Positions 26,101 to 36,517 of a stretch of DNA of 64,000 bases are shown here, piece after piece. Every line of letters begins with the position of its first letter. The stretch's first letter is position 1. A program made the position numbers and the translations under genes. The notes under the pieces are model-generated. The model did no database searches, was not told where the DNA came from, and saw only the letters and a list, made by a program, of their open reading frames with translations. The stretch covers positions 806,001-870,000 of the forward strand of contig JAYWVB010000002.1 in the NCBI GenBank assembly GCA_039881045.1. Reading direction: 5' to 3'. This DNA is from Chaetomium olivaceum. Lineage: Eukaryota; Ascomycota; Sordariomycetes; Sordariales; Chaetomiaceae.

Positions 26101-28403
26101 CGTCGAGTCACATATGATTATCGTCCTGTACAATGTCACCAGTGTCTTCGATAATCGTCGTCAACCGGGACGAAATTCCTCGGACCTACAGGATCATTCA
26201 AGGGTTAGAAAGCAAGCGTGCGACATGATGATCGACCATACGTCAAGACGGCTTAGCCGTGATTGGTCTTGTCCGGGTGATATAGGACGCCACGGCGGTT
26301 TGAGGATGTTTGTGGGCTTCTGGAATGTTGCCCAATCCAGACACCCACACATAATGCGGTAGAAAAGGGGGAGTCTGTGAGAGAAAGGGGTGAATGGAGG
26401 ACAGGACAACCCCGATTCCGGAGGGAGAGCTGCCTTGGTCTGCCTGGCCGGTCATTACTCACACGCAATAAACGAGCGTTCTCCCTCACCGATGTCCTCG
26501 TCCCAATCACACCAGTCACCTGCAGTTGCAGGTGCATGGGCATGCTCCGGTTGGCGGGTTCAAGTACTTGGCGGTTAGCGGGCCAATCCGGGGGTGGCTT
26601 GTCCGTTCAAAGTCGGCCGCCAACACCACCAACAACCACCATCACCACTGCCGAGTGACTGTTTAATGTCCTACAGCCCGAATGCTGCCCGTTTTCTGCG
26701 GTCTGCTGCACGGCTTGAACAGACTTTGAAAATCATTTTTGATAGGAGGGAGCTCACCCGACCGTTTTCTGTCTCGCAAAAGGGAGATACACAGCCACGT
26801 TGTCTGCGGCCCGAAACAGAGGCCCGGTGGATGCCCCCTCCGGGCTTAGACAACTCAAGTCTTCCAACACCAAGGAGAAGCGGAGATCGAACACACTCTT
26901 GCGGGTGGCACCGCCGTGGCTTGGAAGCGGACCGGACACAGCCCGGCTGCCCGAGACAGGCGATTTTGGGATGCAAGAAAGCCAGCAGGGTTCACAGTGC
27001 GTTGGCCGATCTCGAAGACCCGGGCAGAATTTACAGGAGGCCTTGATCGAAGCGAGAATGGTCATGGGCTCATCAGAGGCAGAAGTTGAGGTTGAGATCA
27101 TCATAGGGGACCGGGTGCATCGGTCAACTCCGAAGGTCGGGCGAGTCGAGAAACGAATTCATTGACTTGTGTGCTCGAGCAAGCCATGTTTGATATGCGG
27201 CTCCACGCATCGGATGGACACAGCATGGAGGCGTTTAGTTATGCACGGGTCGAGCAGGTTTCACAAGACATCGCCGAACCTGGAAACCCGGCGGAGAGCG
27301 GCACCTATGTTTGGACTGCCCCTTGTGTTATCTTCGTTCTAGGTACGTCTGGACTCTGATCACATGGTTACAGACTGTAGGGCTGAACATGGGACGATCG
27401 ACGACAGGGTCCGTGGTTCGTCGATTGAGGAAGGAGAACCATTGGCCAATTCATGTAAGTGTCCGAGGCACCTCGACAAGGCGGTGCAAGTGTACCAGCA
27501 CTGTGCGGGTGTGTGCCTCAAGCTCAAGGCGACAGTCACAGGCGGCCGACAGCGATAGTCATGTGGGAAATGGGCCTGCAGAGAGGTGCAAGCCATAATC
27601 GCAAACTATAGGGTGACGGCGATATGAGGTTAATATTGGCCGAGGGAGGCTGGCCTGCCAATGGTGAAGTGTGTCTGGCCTGTGTCATCGGTCTCCTTTT
27701 CTTGATCATCTGGTAGAACGACGGTAGCAAAGTAAAAGATTCGGGAACCTACCAATCATAAGCTCGGCGCTTAATTACCGCAGTGCGTCTGATGTGCACC
27801 TAACAGTTCGCCTACGTACATGTACCCTCTTCCGGCTGTCCAATTGGCGTTGGATGCACGCTACCTGGCCCAGGCCAACAAGAACACTTTGTCAATCGAT
27901 TCTTGGCTGCGAAGACCTCCATCCAAGCTTCTTGCTCCTTCGCCCAACGGCGCACCGCCGCCCCCTGCTCCCGCCACAGAAGGGCAGGACCGATCTCTAT
28001 TCCCGTAACACAAGGGGACCCCATCCTCCCCCCTGACACATGTGCTTGTGGGTTAGGACGGTGTCCATGGGATGGTGTAAGTTGTACAGTGCACAGTGCC
28101 ATACGCTCTCTCGCTTGACCGGGAGGTACGTACCTAGGTATTGAGGCGGAACCCCCCCTTTGACTCTTCCCCCCCTGCCACCCCCGAACCCAACAGTCCG
28201 GTTTCCGGGCATTGCTGAAGACCCGGCCAAAGGCGACCACCTGCGACTTGGAAAAGTTAGCTGTTGGTTCAGTGCCTCGCCTCAATCAAATTCGGTATGT
28301 CGACGATTTGGTCATCGGGGGGGTGTCTTCGCCTTACTGGCTGGACGAGGCACTCTTCTTCTACTCCATCCCTGAGTCAGAATTCATCACGTCCATATTT
28401 GTC

Positions 28404-28409
28404 TATAAA
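28404..28409 (+). promoter_or_regulatory. possible TATA box of the MCTW-type gene
   Basis: The sequence TATAAA occurs about 240 bases upstream of the ATG at 28648. It is followed by a pyrimidine-rich stretch (CTCCTCATC, CTCCAACGACCC), as is common for fungal core promoters. This would imply a 5' UTR of roughly 200 bases. Confidence 0.4.
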
Positions 28410-28647
28410 GAAACTCTATCCTCAGCCCAAGAGTCCTTTCTCCAATACGCAACACCACACCAGCCACCTCACAGTCTACTACTGACTGTCTTGTACACCA
28501 TACCCTCCTCATCTGCACTTCTCCAACGACCCATCACTCCATAGCCAGCAAGTCCATCAGCACCAAAATCAACCTCAACACTCCCCTATTCTAGCTCCAT
28601 CCTCTGGCGACCAGCGAGAAACTCCAGTGCGGATCAGCTTATTCAAG

Positions 28648-28854
28648 ATGTGTACCTGGGAGCTAGTAAAGTTCTCCGACTGCCGCCACAGCGAGCTGCA
28701 AAAAATGGCCTACTCGTGTGACGTCTACCGGCGCCACGTCTACGGGTCATGTGTCTACGACGAGCGCTACGACCGGGACCGTGTCTGCAAGGTCTTCAGC
28801 GACGGCCTCTGCAGCAGATGCTCAGAGCTATTCAAGTATGTCAACTACGAATAG
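28648..28854 (+). CDS. small Cys/His-rich protein, probable zinc binder (MCTW type)
   Basis: This is a single-exon gene of 68 aa. The first ATG is in a good context (TCAAGATGTG). The upstream open frame starts only with GTG. Potential ligands are C2, C12, H14, C24, H30, C35, C47, C55 and C58, spaced MC-x9-C-x-H-x9-C-x5-H-x4-C, then a C and a terminal C-x2-C. Tyr, Arg and Asp are abundant (YDERYDRDR). There is no signal peptide. The order of ligands matches the MCDY-type protein encoded at 16591-16866, including the Met-Cys start, the C-x-H and the final C-x2-C. Distant paralogy is therefore plausible, although the residues between ligands are not alike. The function is unknown. Codon use is strongly biased to C-ending codons, which supports a real gene. 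Confidence 0.7.
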   Translation: MCTWELVKFSDCRHSELQKMAYSCDVYRRHVYGSCVYDERYDRDRVCKVFSDGLCSRCSELFKYVNYE

Positions 28855-30360
28855 CAGGCGTCTGCCACAACGACTGAAGCTGGCCACGGCAAATCATCCG
28901 CCGCTTCGATAACCCTCGACTTGTACAATTACCTTTCGGTATGGATCCTTGGATATGCCACTGCCTCGGTACACTTTGCTGATCATCCCATTGCAGGATA
29001 CCGGCTTTCATCACCAATGTACCATCACCAGTGCGATACTTTGAAACACGATCATTAAGGAGAAGTTTTCTTTTTCTACGAGAGCTGGGGTAGACTTCTT
29101 TAGCATCACTGCATACCTGGACGAGGGGGGGGTAACATTCATTGTACATGATTTTTATTTTTATTTTCTTGTTGTTCGATAGATCAATAGATAGATAGAC
29201 TGAATTTTGTTTTCATCTCATACACTTCCATCATTATCCGTTGATCTGCACCTGGCCCCCATCGGTTGACGCGCTCACAGTCCGAAACCCGTTTCCCCAG
29301 TCCGAACAATGACGTGGCTTTCCGTCTGATCCTCCCGCTGGCTCCGCCGCTCAACGCGTTGCAGGTTTGCATCTCAGCCAGGACCAACAAGGTTTGCGGC
29401 GTCGAGCCGTGAATGGGGGGTCCGCGTCATCCGGGAGAAGTGGGTCCTTGCGCGTTCCGGACTCCGGGGGCCGGCCCGGAGGGTCTCCGGGGCTTACTCG
29501 GTGTTTTACTGCAGAGGAAGTATGACATGCATGATTCCGTACGTATGTTCTCAGTTGATCTAAGAGTCATAAGCGGAATTGCAGGAGAGAGTGCGTACCA
29601 GTGTACCATCACCACCCGCTTTGTGAGTTGGTGATGGCACACCGGTTTGAGTGAGAGTACTGAGAGTTGCCGGATTAGGAAATACATAGCACCAATTGGA
29701 TTATCAGCCCCCAGAAGTCGTCAGAGCACCCACCACACAGTAGGGTGCCGAAACGCATGCAGAACTGCCGTGCCACGCCCCAGCGGCCGGTTTGCGAGCC
29801 TCGTTTTTTGTATGCACTGTGAGCCCTGTGGGCCGGCGTGTGTTTGACCTGTGCGCAACCCAATCGCTTGAGCGCAGCGCTCGATTTAAGCGCCGCAGCC
29901 GAGCTGATCACCGCTAGCTCAGACGCGAGCATGTTGGGGAGACCGAGACAGACGGAGAAGGCTGCGTCCTTTGGTATGGCAATAACCAAGAGGGTGTGAT
30001 GCAGATATCAAGCGCAGCAGAAAAATCAGCAACACTAACAACACACGGAATCGACCCCAACAAGACACCCTCGCTTACACCACCCCGTGACCGAGGGAGT
30101 CTGTCAACCGAATGCATGCAAAGACCCGACCATAAGGCTGAGCCGGCTGAGCACTCCGCACTGCAGCACCCCAGCCTGACCCAAAAACAGCAACTCCAGC
30201 TCGCGGGGGCGGCGGGGCTGAGCAGCCACAGCAACAACAACACAAAAAAAGTAAAACACCATGGTTTCACCATCATCACCACCACCACACACACCACCGC
30301 AATCCCCAATTTAGCACAAACCCAGACAGACTCAACACCCAACACGACAATCCCATGCGG

Positions 30361-30566
30361 CCCGCTCGCCCGCCCCCGCCCCCGCCCCCAAGCAGACCAG
30401 ACCAGACCAGACCAGACCAGAGACCCGACCACAGTACGACCTTTGGAAACCCCGAACACTGTCGGCCATGCGAGATGGCCCCCACGATGATGGCCACCCA
30501 CCCACCCAACCCCAGAAGCTTTGTGGCCGCAGCTCAGACGACCTTGCTGGCTGGCTGGCTGGCTGG
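30361..30566. repeat. cluster of short tandem repeats
   Basis: Three arrays lie within about 200 bases. The first is CCCGCC units around 30368-30389, the second is (AGACC)5 at 30394-30420, and the third is (CTGG)5 at 30547-30566. None lies in a supported gene. They explain the long low-complexity open frames on both strands here. Confidence 0.75.
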
Positions 30567-30844
30567 GGCGTGACACATACACTCACTACCTAGGTAGCTT
30601 GAAAAGTTGCAATGCGGCACGGTAGGGTTGGGTTGCGCACGATAGTTGGGATGATTGAACGAAGTCCGAGATGTTTAATTACACCGCCCGTAGGGGGTTG
30701 ATGCGAGGTGAGGTGGTTGTTGGTGGGAAGGGGGGGTCGTGGATAGGTTGGTTGGTAGTTTGGTTTGGGTAGTGTACTCTGAGCGGAGCACGTCGGTGTG
30801 GTCTGTAGTTTGGCCCGTGTTGCCCGCCGCATCATCCCGTGATT

Positions 30845-30849
<5 letters not shown>

Positions 30850-30885
<36 letters not shown>
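30850..30885 (+). repeat. poly-T tract, 36 bases
   Basis: This is an unbroken run of T from 30850 to 30885. It could be a nucleosome-excluding element or the poly-A end of an old retroposed copy on the minus strand. No recognisable retroelement sequence adjoins it. Confidence 0.9.
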
Positions 30886-32564
30886 CAAAAGGGGCAGATG
30901 CGGTTTGAGTCATTACCGAAGAAGGGCTCCATCGGGTTCGGAGAGAAGGAAAGGGGCCGTTAGTTCTGGAGAAGAAGGTCGTGCCGATGCAAAGCTCGTT
31001 GGTTGCGTTTGATGAGGTGTTTGTCTAAGCGCGTACTACCCACGCCTTTTGTGTCCAGCGTGTTGAGAAATGTTGCGAAGGATAGCTCGGGGGCAAGCAG
31101 CCACGTCCGATGCAGCCTTGTTATCAGGGGATTGGCCTCAGGATGGGAACGAAAAACACGACAAAACTGACTCATCTAGTTACACAGTTGGTAGAGCTTC
31201 CAATAACAATGACGAAGTGGTCCTCGGCCCAGTAGCATTCTTCTCGGAGAGGAATCAACCCAACCAAATCGAGCTACCTAGTTCACAAAGAGTTGCTGGT
31301 TATTGTATGTTGCATGGAGCAGTGGGCCGCGGAGCTGCTAAGTGCTGTGTACCGTCCTTGGTGATCTGGATTGGCCACAAGAACCTCGAGTATTTCTAGA
31401 CAGGCGATGGTCTATTAGCGGGAGAAAAGTTCGTTGGGGATGGGATCCTTGCGCGGCATAACTTCACTCTGAAGAACCGGCCGGGCAAGGAAGCGGTAGT
31501 TCCAGGCGCGCTTTCGAGGAGAGCATAGGACATACCAGCAGGCAGATTTGACAAACGTTTAGTTGTGCACTGTTTCCAGTTGTTGAAGGTTGCGAAAGGC
31601 AAAGCACTCTCCGTTAATCGCTGTGCAGTTGCAGGTGGCTCTCACCCGGATTCGTCGGAAACAGCGACCAAGACTGGCAGATGGACGCCATGGCGGACAA
31701 GTTTAAACCACCAAGAAGCGAAAATCCGTTACTGGCTCAGCCGGAGCCGGAAGTTAGTTCTGGCCTGCAAATGGTAGGTAATTTACACGTGACTGGGGAT
31801 CGCCGATCTCGATCTCGATCTTGCTCTAATATACGAAGTCATCGAGATGGCCAGCTCGAGCTCTTACAGCCCGCGTCTGAATACTGGGTCCAGCCTGTAA
31901 ACTATCGAGTGCCGTTCTGAACACAGACAGGTTTGAGACATAACACAGCGGATTTACAGAGGGGCATTCTCGAGGGCAGGGCTGAGTTGCACCCGATTGG
32001 GCAAACTCTCAAAATCAGGACAACTCTTAGTCAAGTGGATATAATTGCGATCATACTCCAGGAATCGTTATATCAAGGCGTTATCCGGCAGTGCTATCCA
32101 AGGTTAGAGATGATGATTATGCTATTTAAAGGTTTTATTCGGCATAATTAGAAAGACATAGGTATTAGGAAGTTGGTAGAGTGGTTATGTTTTCGATAGG
32201 TAAAATGCTTCTGTAATAAACAGGGTAACGTTACTACCTAGATAAAAAGAAAATCAATGACGTAAAGATTTGAATACGGTGAAAGAATGATAAGTTAAGA
32301 GGTGAATTACGCAAAGATCTGGAATCTCAAGGTAGAAAAATGGAGATCAATGACATCAGGTAGTCAACACGCAAAACATTCTTTTGCTTGTTCGTAACGT
32401 TATTTTGGATTTGTATAAGATCACCCTCTGCTAGATACTTGTGTGTATAGCGTTTCTCCTACTATTTACGAGCTGGTTTATCATACCACCAATCAAGACT
32501 TGAACGTTAAACTGGATCCAGAATACAGTGACTGGTGTGGCACACTTCCTCACAATCTTCTAGA

Positions 32565-33365
32565 ATGGATGACCCTTCAATCTCGCCTGGGCAGCCGCCC
32601 CAGCCCGGTATTTGTTCCAACGCCCGCGATGACTTTTTCAAAAGATTGCGTGAGGAAATCCCCGACGAGGATCGAAAAACATTTGATGCGGACCCCGGCT
32701 TTACCATGGCTCCTCCAGGCATGTCAAAGAACGATTCGATCGCGCGTTCGCCCATTCCGCAGACCAACGGGTACACATGCGCGACTCAGAACACCATCTC
32801 CAGCATAGTCATTGGATCAGGTAATAGTATTCCCCGTTGGAATAAGGATGCGACCGTCAACTGGGCAGCTGTGAAGACGGGGTATCCTTCCGATGACCAT
32901 GCTATATACGCTGCCTACACACTCGCCCAGGCAGCGAACGATTGGAACGACTGCGAAGTCGGCGTCACGTTCCGGTGGGTGAGCGATATCGAGCAAGCCA
33001 CCTTTGTGCTCGAGTACGGCCGCTCCAAGGGAGACGTCTTAGCCGAGGCCTTCTTCCCCAATGACAAACCGCTCAGTAGCCTTTTCGTATACAAAAGTGC
33101 CCTTCGACCATCGAATCTGAATTACCTCAGGAACATCTTCCAGCACGAGCTTGGTCACGTTCTCGGCCTACGCCACGAGTTTGCGCTTGAAAAAGAAGGG
33201 ACGTTGAAGGCTGTGAGGTTCGGCACAGTTAATTCGTTGTCGGTCATGAGCTATACTTTTCCACCCATTATCCAAGAGTCGGACAAAGAGGACACCAAGA
33301 AATTCTATAACTTTGATGGGAAGGAGATTGATGGTCTTACGATGGTTGTGTGGAAGCCGAACTAA
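32565..33365 (+). CDS. matrixin-like zinc metalloprotease (HEXXHXXGXXH)
   Basis: This is a single exon of 266 aa starting at the ATG at 32565. A longer open frame upstream begins only with GTG. The zinc-binding helix HELGHVLGLRHE lies at residues 194-205 and provides three His ligands and the catalytic Glu, in the extended metzincin form. SVMSYTFP at about 226-233 is the expected Met-turn. TVNWAAV and the following segment with AQAANDWND resemble the N-terminal part of matrixin-type catalytic domains. There is no hydrophobic signal peptide: the N-terminus is Pro/Asp-rich and contains DDFFKRLREEIP. The protein is thus either cytosolic or leaves the cell by a non-classical route. It stands alone in AT-richer surroundings with a tRNA-Trp downstream, so transfer or recent insertion is possible. 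Substrates are unknown. The family call is secure at the level of M10/M12-like metzincins. Confidence 0.85.
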   Translation: MDDPSISPGQPPQPGICSNARDDFFKRLREEIPDEDRKTFDADPGFTMAPPGMSKNDSIARSPIPQTNGYTCATQNTISSIVIGSGNSIPRWNKDATVNWAAVKTGYPSDDHAIYAAYTLAQAANDWNDCEVGVTFRWVSDIEQATFVLEYGRSKGDVLAEAFFPNDKPLSSLFVYKSALRPSNLNYLRNIFQHELGHVLGLRHEFALEKEGTLKAVRFGTVNSLSVMSYTFPPIIQESDKEDTKKFYNFDGKEIDGLTMVVWKPN

Positions 33366-33832
33366 TCCAAAGTTGGAAGTTTGAATATTGTAGAGAATGT
33401 CCGGATGTACATACTAGCGATGCAAGATTGGAAGGGTGATGAGATGGAGCACCTAGGAAGCAAGGTGATTGATTACCACCTCAAGAATGTGAATGCGGGA
33501 AGTTTAAGCAGATTGGAATTTTGGGGATTCATAGGTACTGTGGGTCAGTCTCTTCGAGATAGGTAATAACACAAATGGCAGGACTGCACATTAATACTAA
33601 TGAATTTATCAACTCCTTACCTGTGGTGCTAAAACATCCTTCTCCGTGACATGATACTTTCTTACCCTGCTTGTTGAGCGCGGCTTCTCACACAACCCTT
33701 AACTATAGTTATAATAACACTGTGCAAGACGAAAACTGTCAAGAACCTAATTATTCCTGCCAACTAGCAATTTCGTAGGTAGATCCGAACTAATCTCGCC
33801 CTCGGCCCTTCAGCCCTGTCCAAATAGGTGTG

Positions 33833-33965
33833 TGGTGGAGATAAAAAGTGAGAAGAAGGGGAGAAGGGGTAACCGGCGTATGTTGAGAATCCTGACTTGA
33901 CCACCACCCGATCCGAAATGATAGCCTTTCCATCGCTAATTATTAGCTTGACGAACTGGCTGCCG
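33833..33965 (-). pseudogene. decayed copy of tRNA-Trp with its 3' flank
   Basis: On the minus strand, the part from GGCAGC through the intron-like AGCTAATAATTAGCGAT to GATCGGGTGGTGGTCA (about 33895-33963) aligns with the intact tRNA-Trp at 34770-34854. The 5' acceptor-stem half is not recognisable. The anticodon triplet is lost (GTCAAG instead of ACTCCAG) and the anticodon stem no longer pairs. On the plus strand, the sequence just left of it (GTGGTGGAGATAAAAAG) matches GTGGTGGAGACAAAAGG left of the intact gene. The flank was therefore duplicated together with the tRNA. Confidence 0.65.
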
Positions 33966-34769
33966 CGTTTCTCTTTCGGGCATATAAAGATTTTGGGGGA
34001 GTTGTTTGCGAAGCTGTTGACGCAGTTGTTGTGTCGCCTCTCTGGAATGCCTGGGTATGTGTCAGTCACTATCACGTTTCCCGATAACGGGGGGCCAAAC
34101 GTTGGTATAAACGACAAGTTCTCCTTACCCGGTCTATACATACTGTCTTTCCGGGGTGATCTGGACTGTCACCGGGCTGTTTCCGGCCGCCGGTTGAAGA
34201 ATTCGTAGGACGTCTTGAAAGAGTGAGGCATTGGCTGCTTAAACAGAGCACGGCAAGAAGCCAGCTGGCCTCCCCAATGCCATTAATACCTCACGTCATG
34301 TTGGTGAGTAATATTTCCTCTACTAATTCCGTTTGCCTGCCCTCACCGCTGACCGCCGCCTCCCCTCCATCGTCAACTCAATCCAACCCTCGTTGTCAAT
34401 ACAAGAACATAGACTGACCCGCTCGAGACTGGGCCGACAGTTCAGATTCCCTAAATATGGGCTTAGACTTATTGAGACGATTCCTCGGCATCTCTCGGAC
34501 ACCGGTGTTGGACCTGACAGGGAACGTTGTCGTCCAGGACCGTGATGGATAGGTTGTTCTAAGAAAGAGAAAGAGAAAGAAGACTGTCAAAATAACTTAG
34601 TCACTGAACCTTCCAACACACATAGCAAGTGCTTATGACAAGTTATGAGTGCTCCCCCCTAACATTGATAAGATATTGAAAAGTGAGGTGGAGCCCCTAG
34701 AGTGTGACCGTGGTGGAGACAAAAGGGAGAGGAAAAGTTCCCCAAGTTGCAACTATCAAAAGCTAACCT

Positions 34770-34854
34770 TGACCACTACCCGATTTGAACGGATAACCTT
34801 TCGATCGCTAATTACTAGCTGGAGTCGAACGCGCTGCCATTACGCCAAGCGGCC
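34770..34854 (-). tRNA. tRNA-Trp (anticodon CCA) with a 13-nt intron
   Basis: The 85 bases on the minus strand fold as a tRNA. The 7-bp acceptor stem is GGCCGCT with AGTGGTC, including two G-U pairs, and the discriminator base is A. The D-stem GCGT pairs with GCGC. The anticodon stem is TTCGA/TCGAA with loop CTCCAGA, giving anticodon CCA at 34822-34820. The variable loop is AGGTT. The T-stem is ATCCG/CGGGT with loop TTCAAAT. A 13-nt intron (34818-34806, CTAGTAATTAGCG) interrupts the loop after position 37, as usual for nuclear tRNA introns. Box A (TGGCGTAATGG) and box B (GTTCAAATC) are present. Four T residues (34761-34758) downstream can terminate Pol III. Confidence 0.93.
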
Positions 34855-36517
34855 TTGTAGTTGATGAATGAAGCTCTTTGGGTTTGTGTAGATATTGTTG
34901 GTGTTGAGGGTTTTCGGAGCACTACTCCAACCACTAACCCCAGTCGCATGTTGTCCAGTCTACTTCACCAAACTACCTTCACATACAATGAACTAGATCA
35001 AGAGCATTGTCTAAAGTGTCTCGCCAATGTCTAGCTATGCTGTACGAGGCACCCACCTTCTTACCCATGCCGAGACCATTTGGAGCTTGCTCGTTATGTG
35101 AACGGCCTCTTCACAGCTTACAAGTTACCAGAAGCAATACCAGGGGAGTAAGTCGGAGGTTAACCATACCTGACCAGCTTGGAGCCCCTTATTGGTTTAA
35201 TAAAGGTAGCAGCCAGCCATGCTTGTCTTACAGGGCAGCTACTGTGCAGCTCGGGCAGGGGGAAGGGGGCACAATTCCAGGAGATAAGCCGCTAATATAA
35301 TAGACAGCAATAAGAGCTAGTCACCCTTACCAGATAAGGATTCTGGGAGTTGCGGGGTCAGGGGCTTAGAGAAAAGGAGACCGGGAGAGTTTGATTTCAA
35401 AGAGGCAACCATCAACACACGACTTCCTTCAATAAGCACACGGTCAGTTGGCCGTTTATTCGTTTTGAGTACCCATCATGCTTATACAATGCCCGGCCAA
35501 GCGAGCAAGTCCCAGCCGCACAAGGCCTGGGTCGACACGATCGGAAACTTCCATGTACCAGGCTCAGTTCAGGCTTCCATTTTGCCGGTAACTAGCTCAG
35601 GAATCTTGAGTCTCCTCACATGGACACCTCAGCAGCTCAACACGCTTTTTTGTCGCCGCCACGTGTCTATGACCACGCCCTCTGGCTCATGTGCGGGCCA
35701 ATATGGGAATGCCGCAGCTGTCAGAGTGGTTTACCGCGTACAGAATATTGTATTCCTCTTGTGACGAGACCGCCTGACTGTGTGCTGTTCACCTCCTGCT
35801 TATGAGAAGGAAGACACAGAGTCCCGTCCTTGACGTTTGCAAATCCCTGTCTCCATGTACTAAATATATCATCGCGCTAGCTAACTAAAGAAAGTTGGCG
35901 AGATTTCGAGAGATCGACAAACTTGAGACCCACTTTACAACAATACAGATTACAAACGACAACAAACTTGTAGATTAGACGGTGAAATCCGAAGTGAAAG
36001 CGGCCAAGAGCAAGACGGGCCGGGTACATCAACATGGAATGACAAGGCGTGGCTACCACGAGGGCAGTCCGCACGTGCTTGAGACTTCATGTCAGGGAAG
36101 TGCGCGGAAGTGAAGGGAGGAGAGAGCCGGCGTGAGGGCAGGGCTGCCGCGGTATAATCAAGCCCATCAAGTATATTCGACTCCGACCAGTGGTGCTCGG
36201 AAAATATGTACAACGAAATCCGCAAGCAGAAATCCGACGACGCCACACCCCACCGGTAGCACAAGATGTCAAATGTGTATCCGTGTGCCCGCCGGTCCTG
36301 TATCTACATCTATCACCGCCCGAGCTAACAAAGGTGGCCTAAGTGCTGTGTATCCAAAATAGACAGAGAGAGCGTGTGAAATCGGGCCAATGGTGTTTCG
36401 GCGCCAACCAGCCAAACCCTGCCAAATAGCCCGTCGTCCCCGACGCCAGTGTTCCAGACATTATTGAATAAGTTATGAGACATGAACGATAAATGAGCAT
36501 TTTGGCGAGAGCACCCG

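Larger units (their letters stand above)
16867..28647. other. 11.8-kb gene-free region between two divergent Cys-rich genes
   Basis: No gene is supportable here. The longest open frames (for example minus 18172-18987 and plus 23309-23770) have random-like composition and no motif. The segment about 24000-25450 is visibly richer in A and T than its surroundings. GTACAT/TACATAC/TACCTAGGTA words recur (about 18030-18050, 18270, 21415, 22412, 24243, 27815, 28130). Both ends must act as promoters because the bordering genes point away from this region. I found no transposon open frame, tRNA or 5S rRNA. Confidence 0.55.
28855..32564. other. gene-free region with simple repeats
   Basis: This 3.7-kb stretch has no supported gene. 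It contains the low-complexity block at 30361-30566 and a 36-base T run at 30850-30885. A+T content increases from about 31900. An open frame at 31681-31920 (79 codons) is too weak to call. Confidence 0.5.
33366..36517. other. AT-richer region carrying tRNA-Trp sequences
   Basis: Apart from the tRNA-Trp gene and its decayed copy I see no gene. Poly-purine runs occur (about 34556-34580). Short open frames here have no motif. The right end should contain the 3' UTR of the leftward membrane-protein gene. Confidence 0.5.

Noticed and set aside
29914..30582. 222-codon open frame on the minus strand with Gly/Trp/Val-rich sequence
   Set aside because: It is produced by the simple repeats at 30361-30566 and the (CTGG)n run. 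The opposite strand gives an equally long Pro/Thr-rich frame.
31681..31920. 79-codon open frame beginning MDAMADKFKPP
   Set aside because: It starts with ATG and is not low complexity, but I find no family, no good splice partner and no promoter signal, so it is not called.
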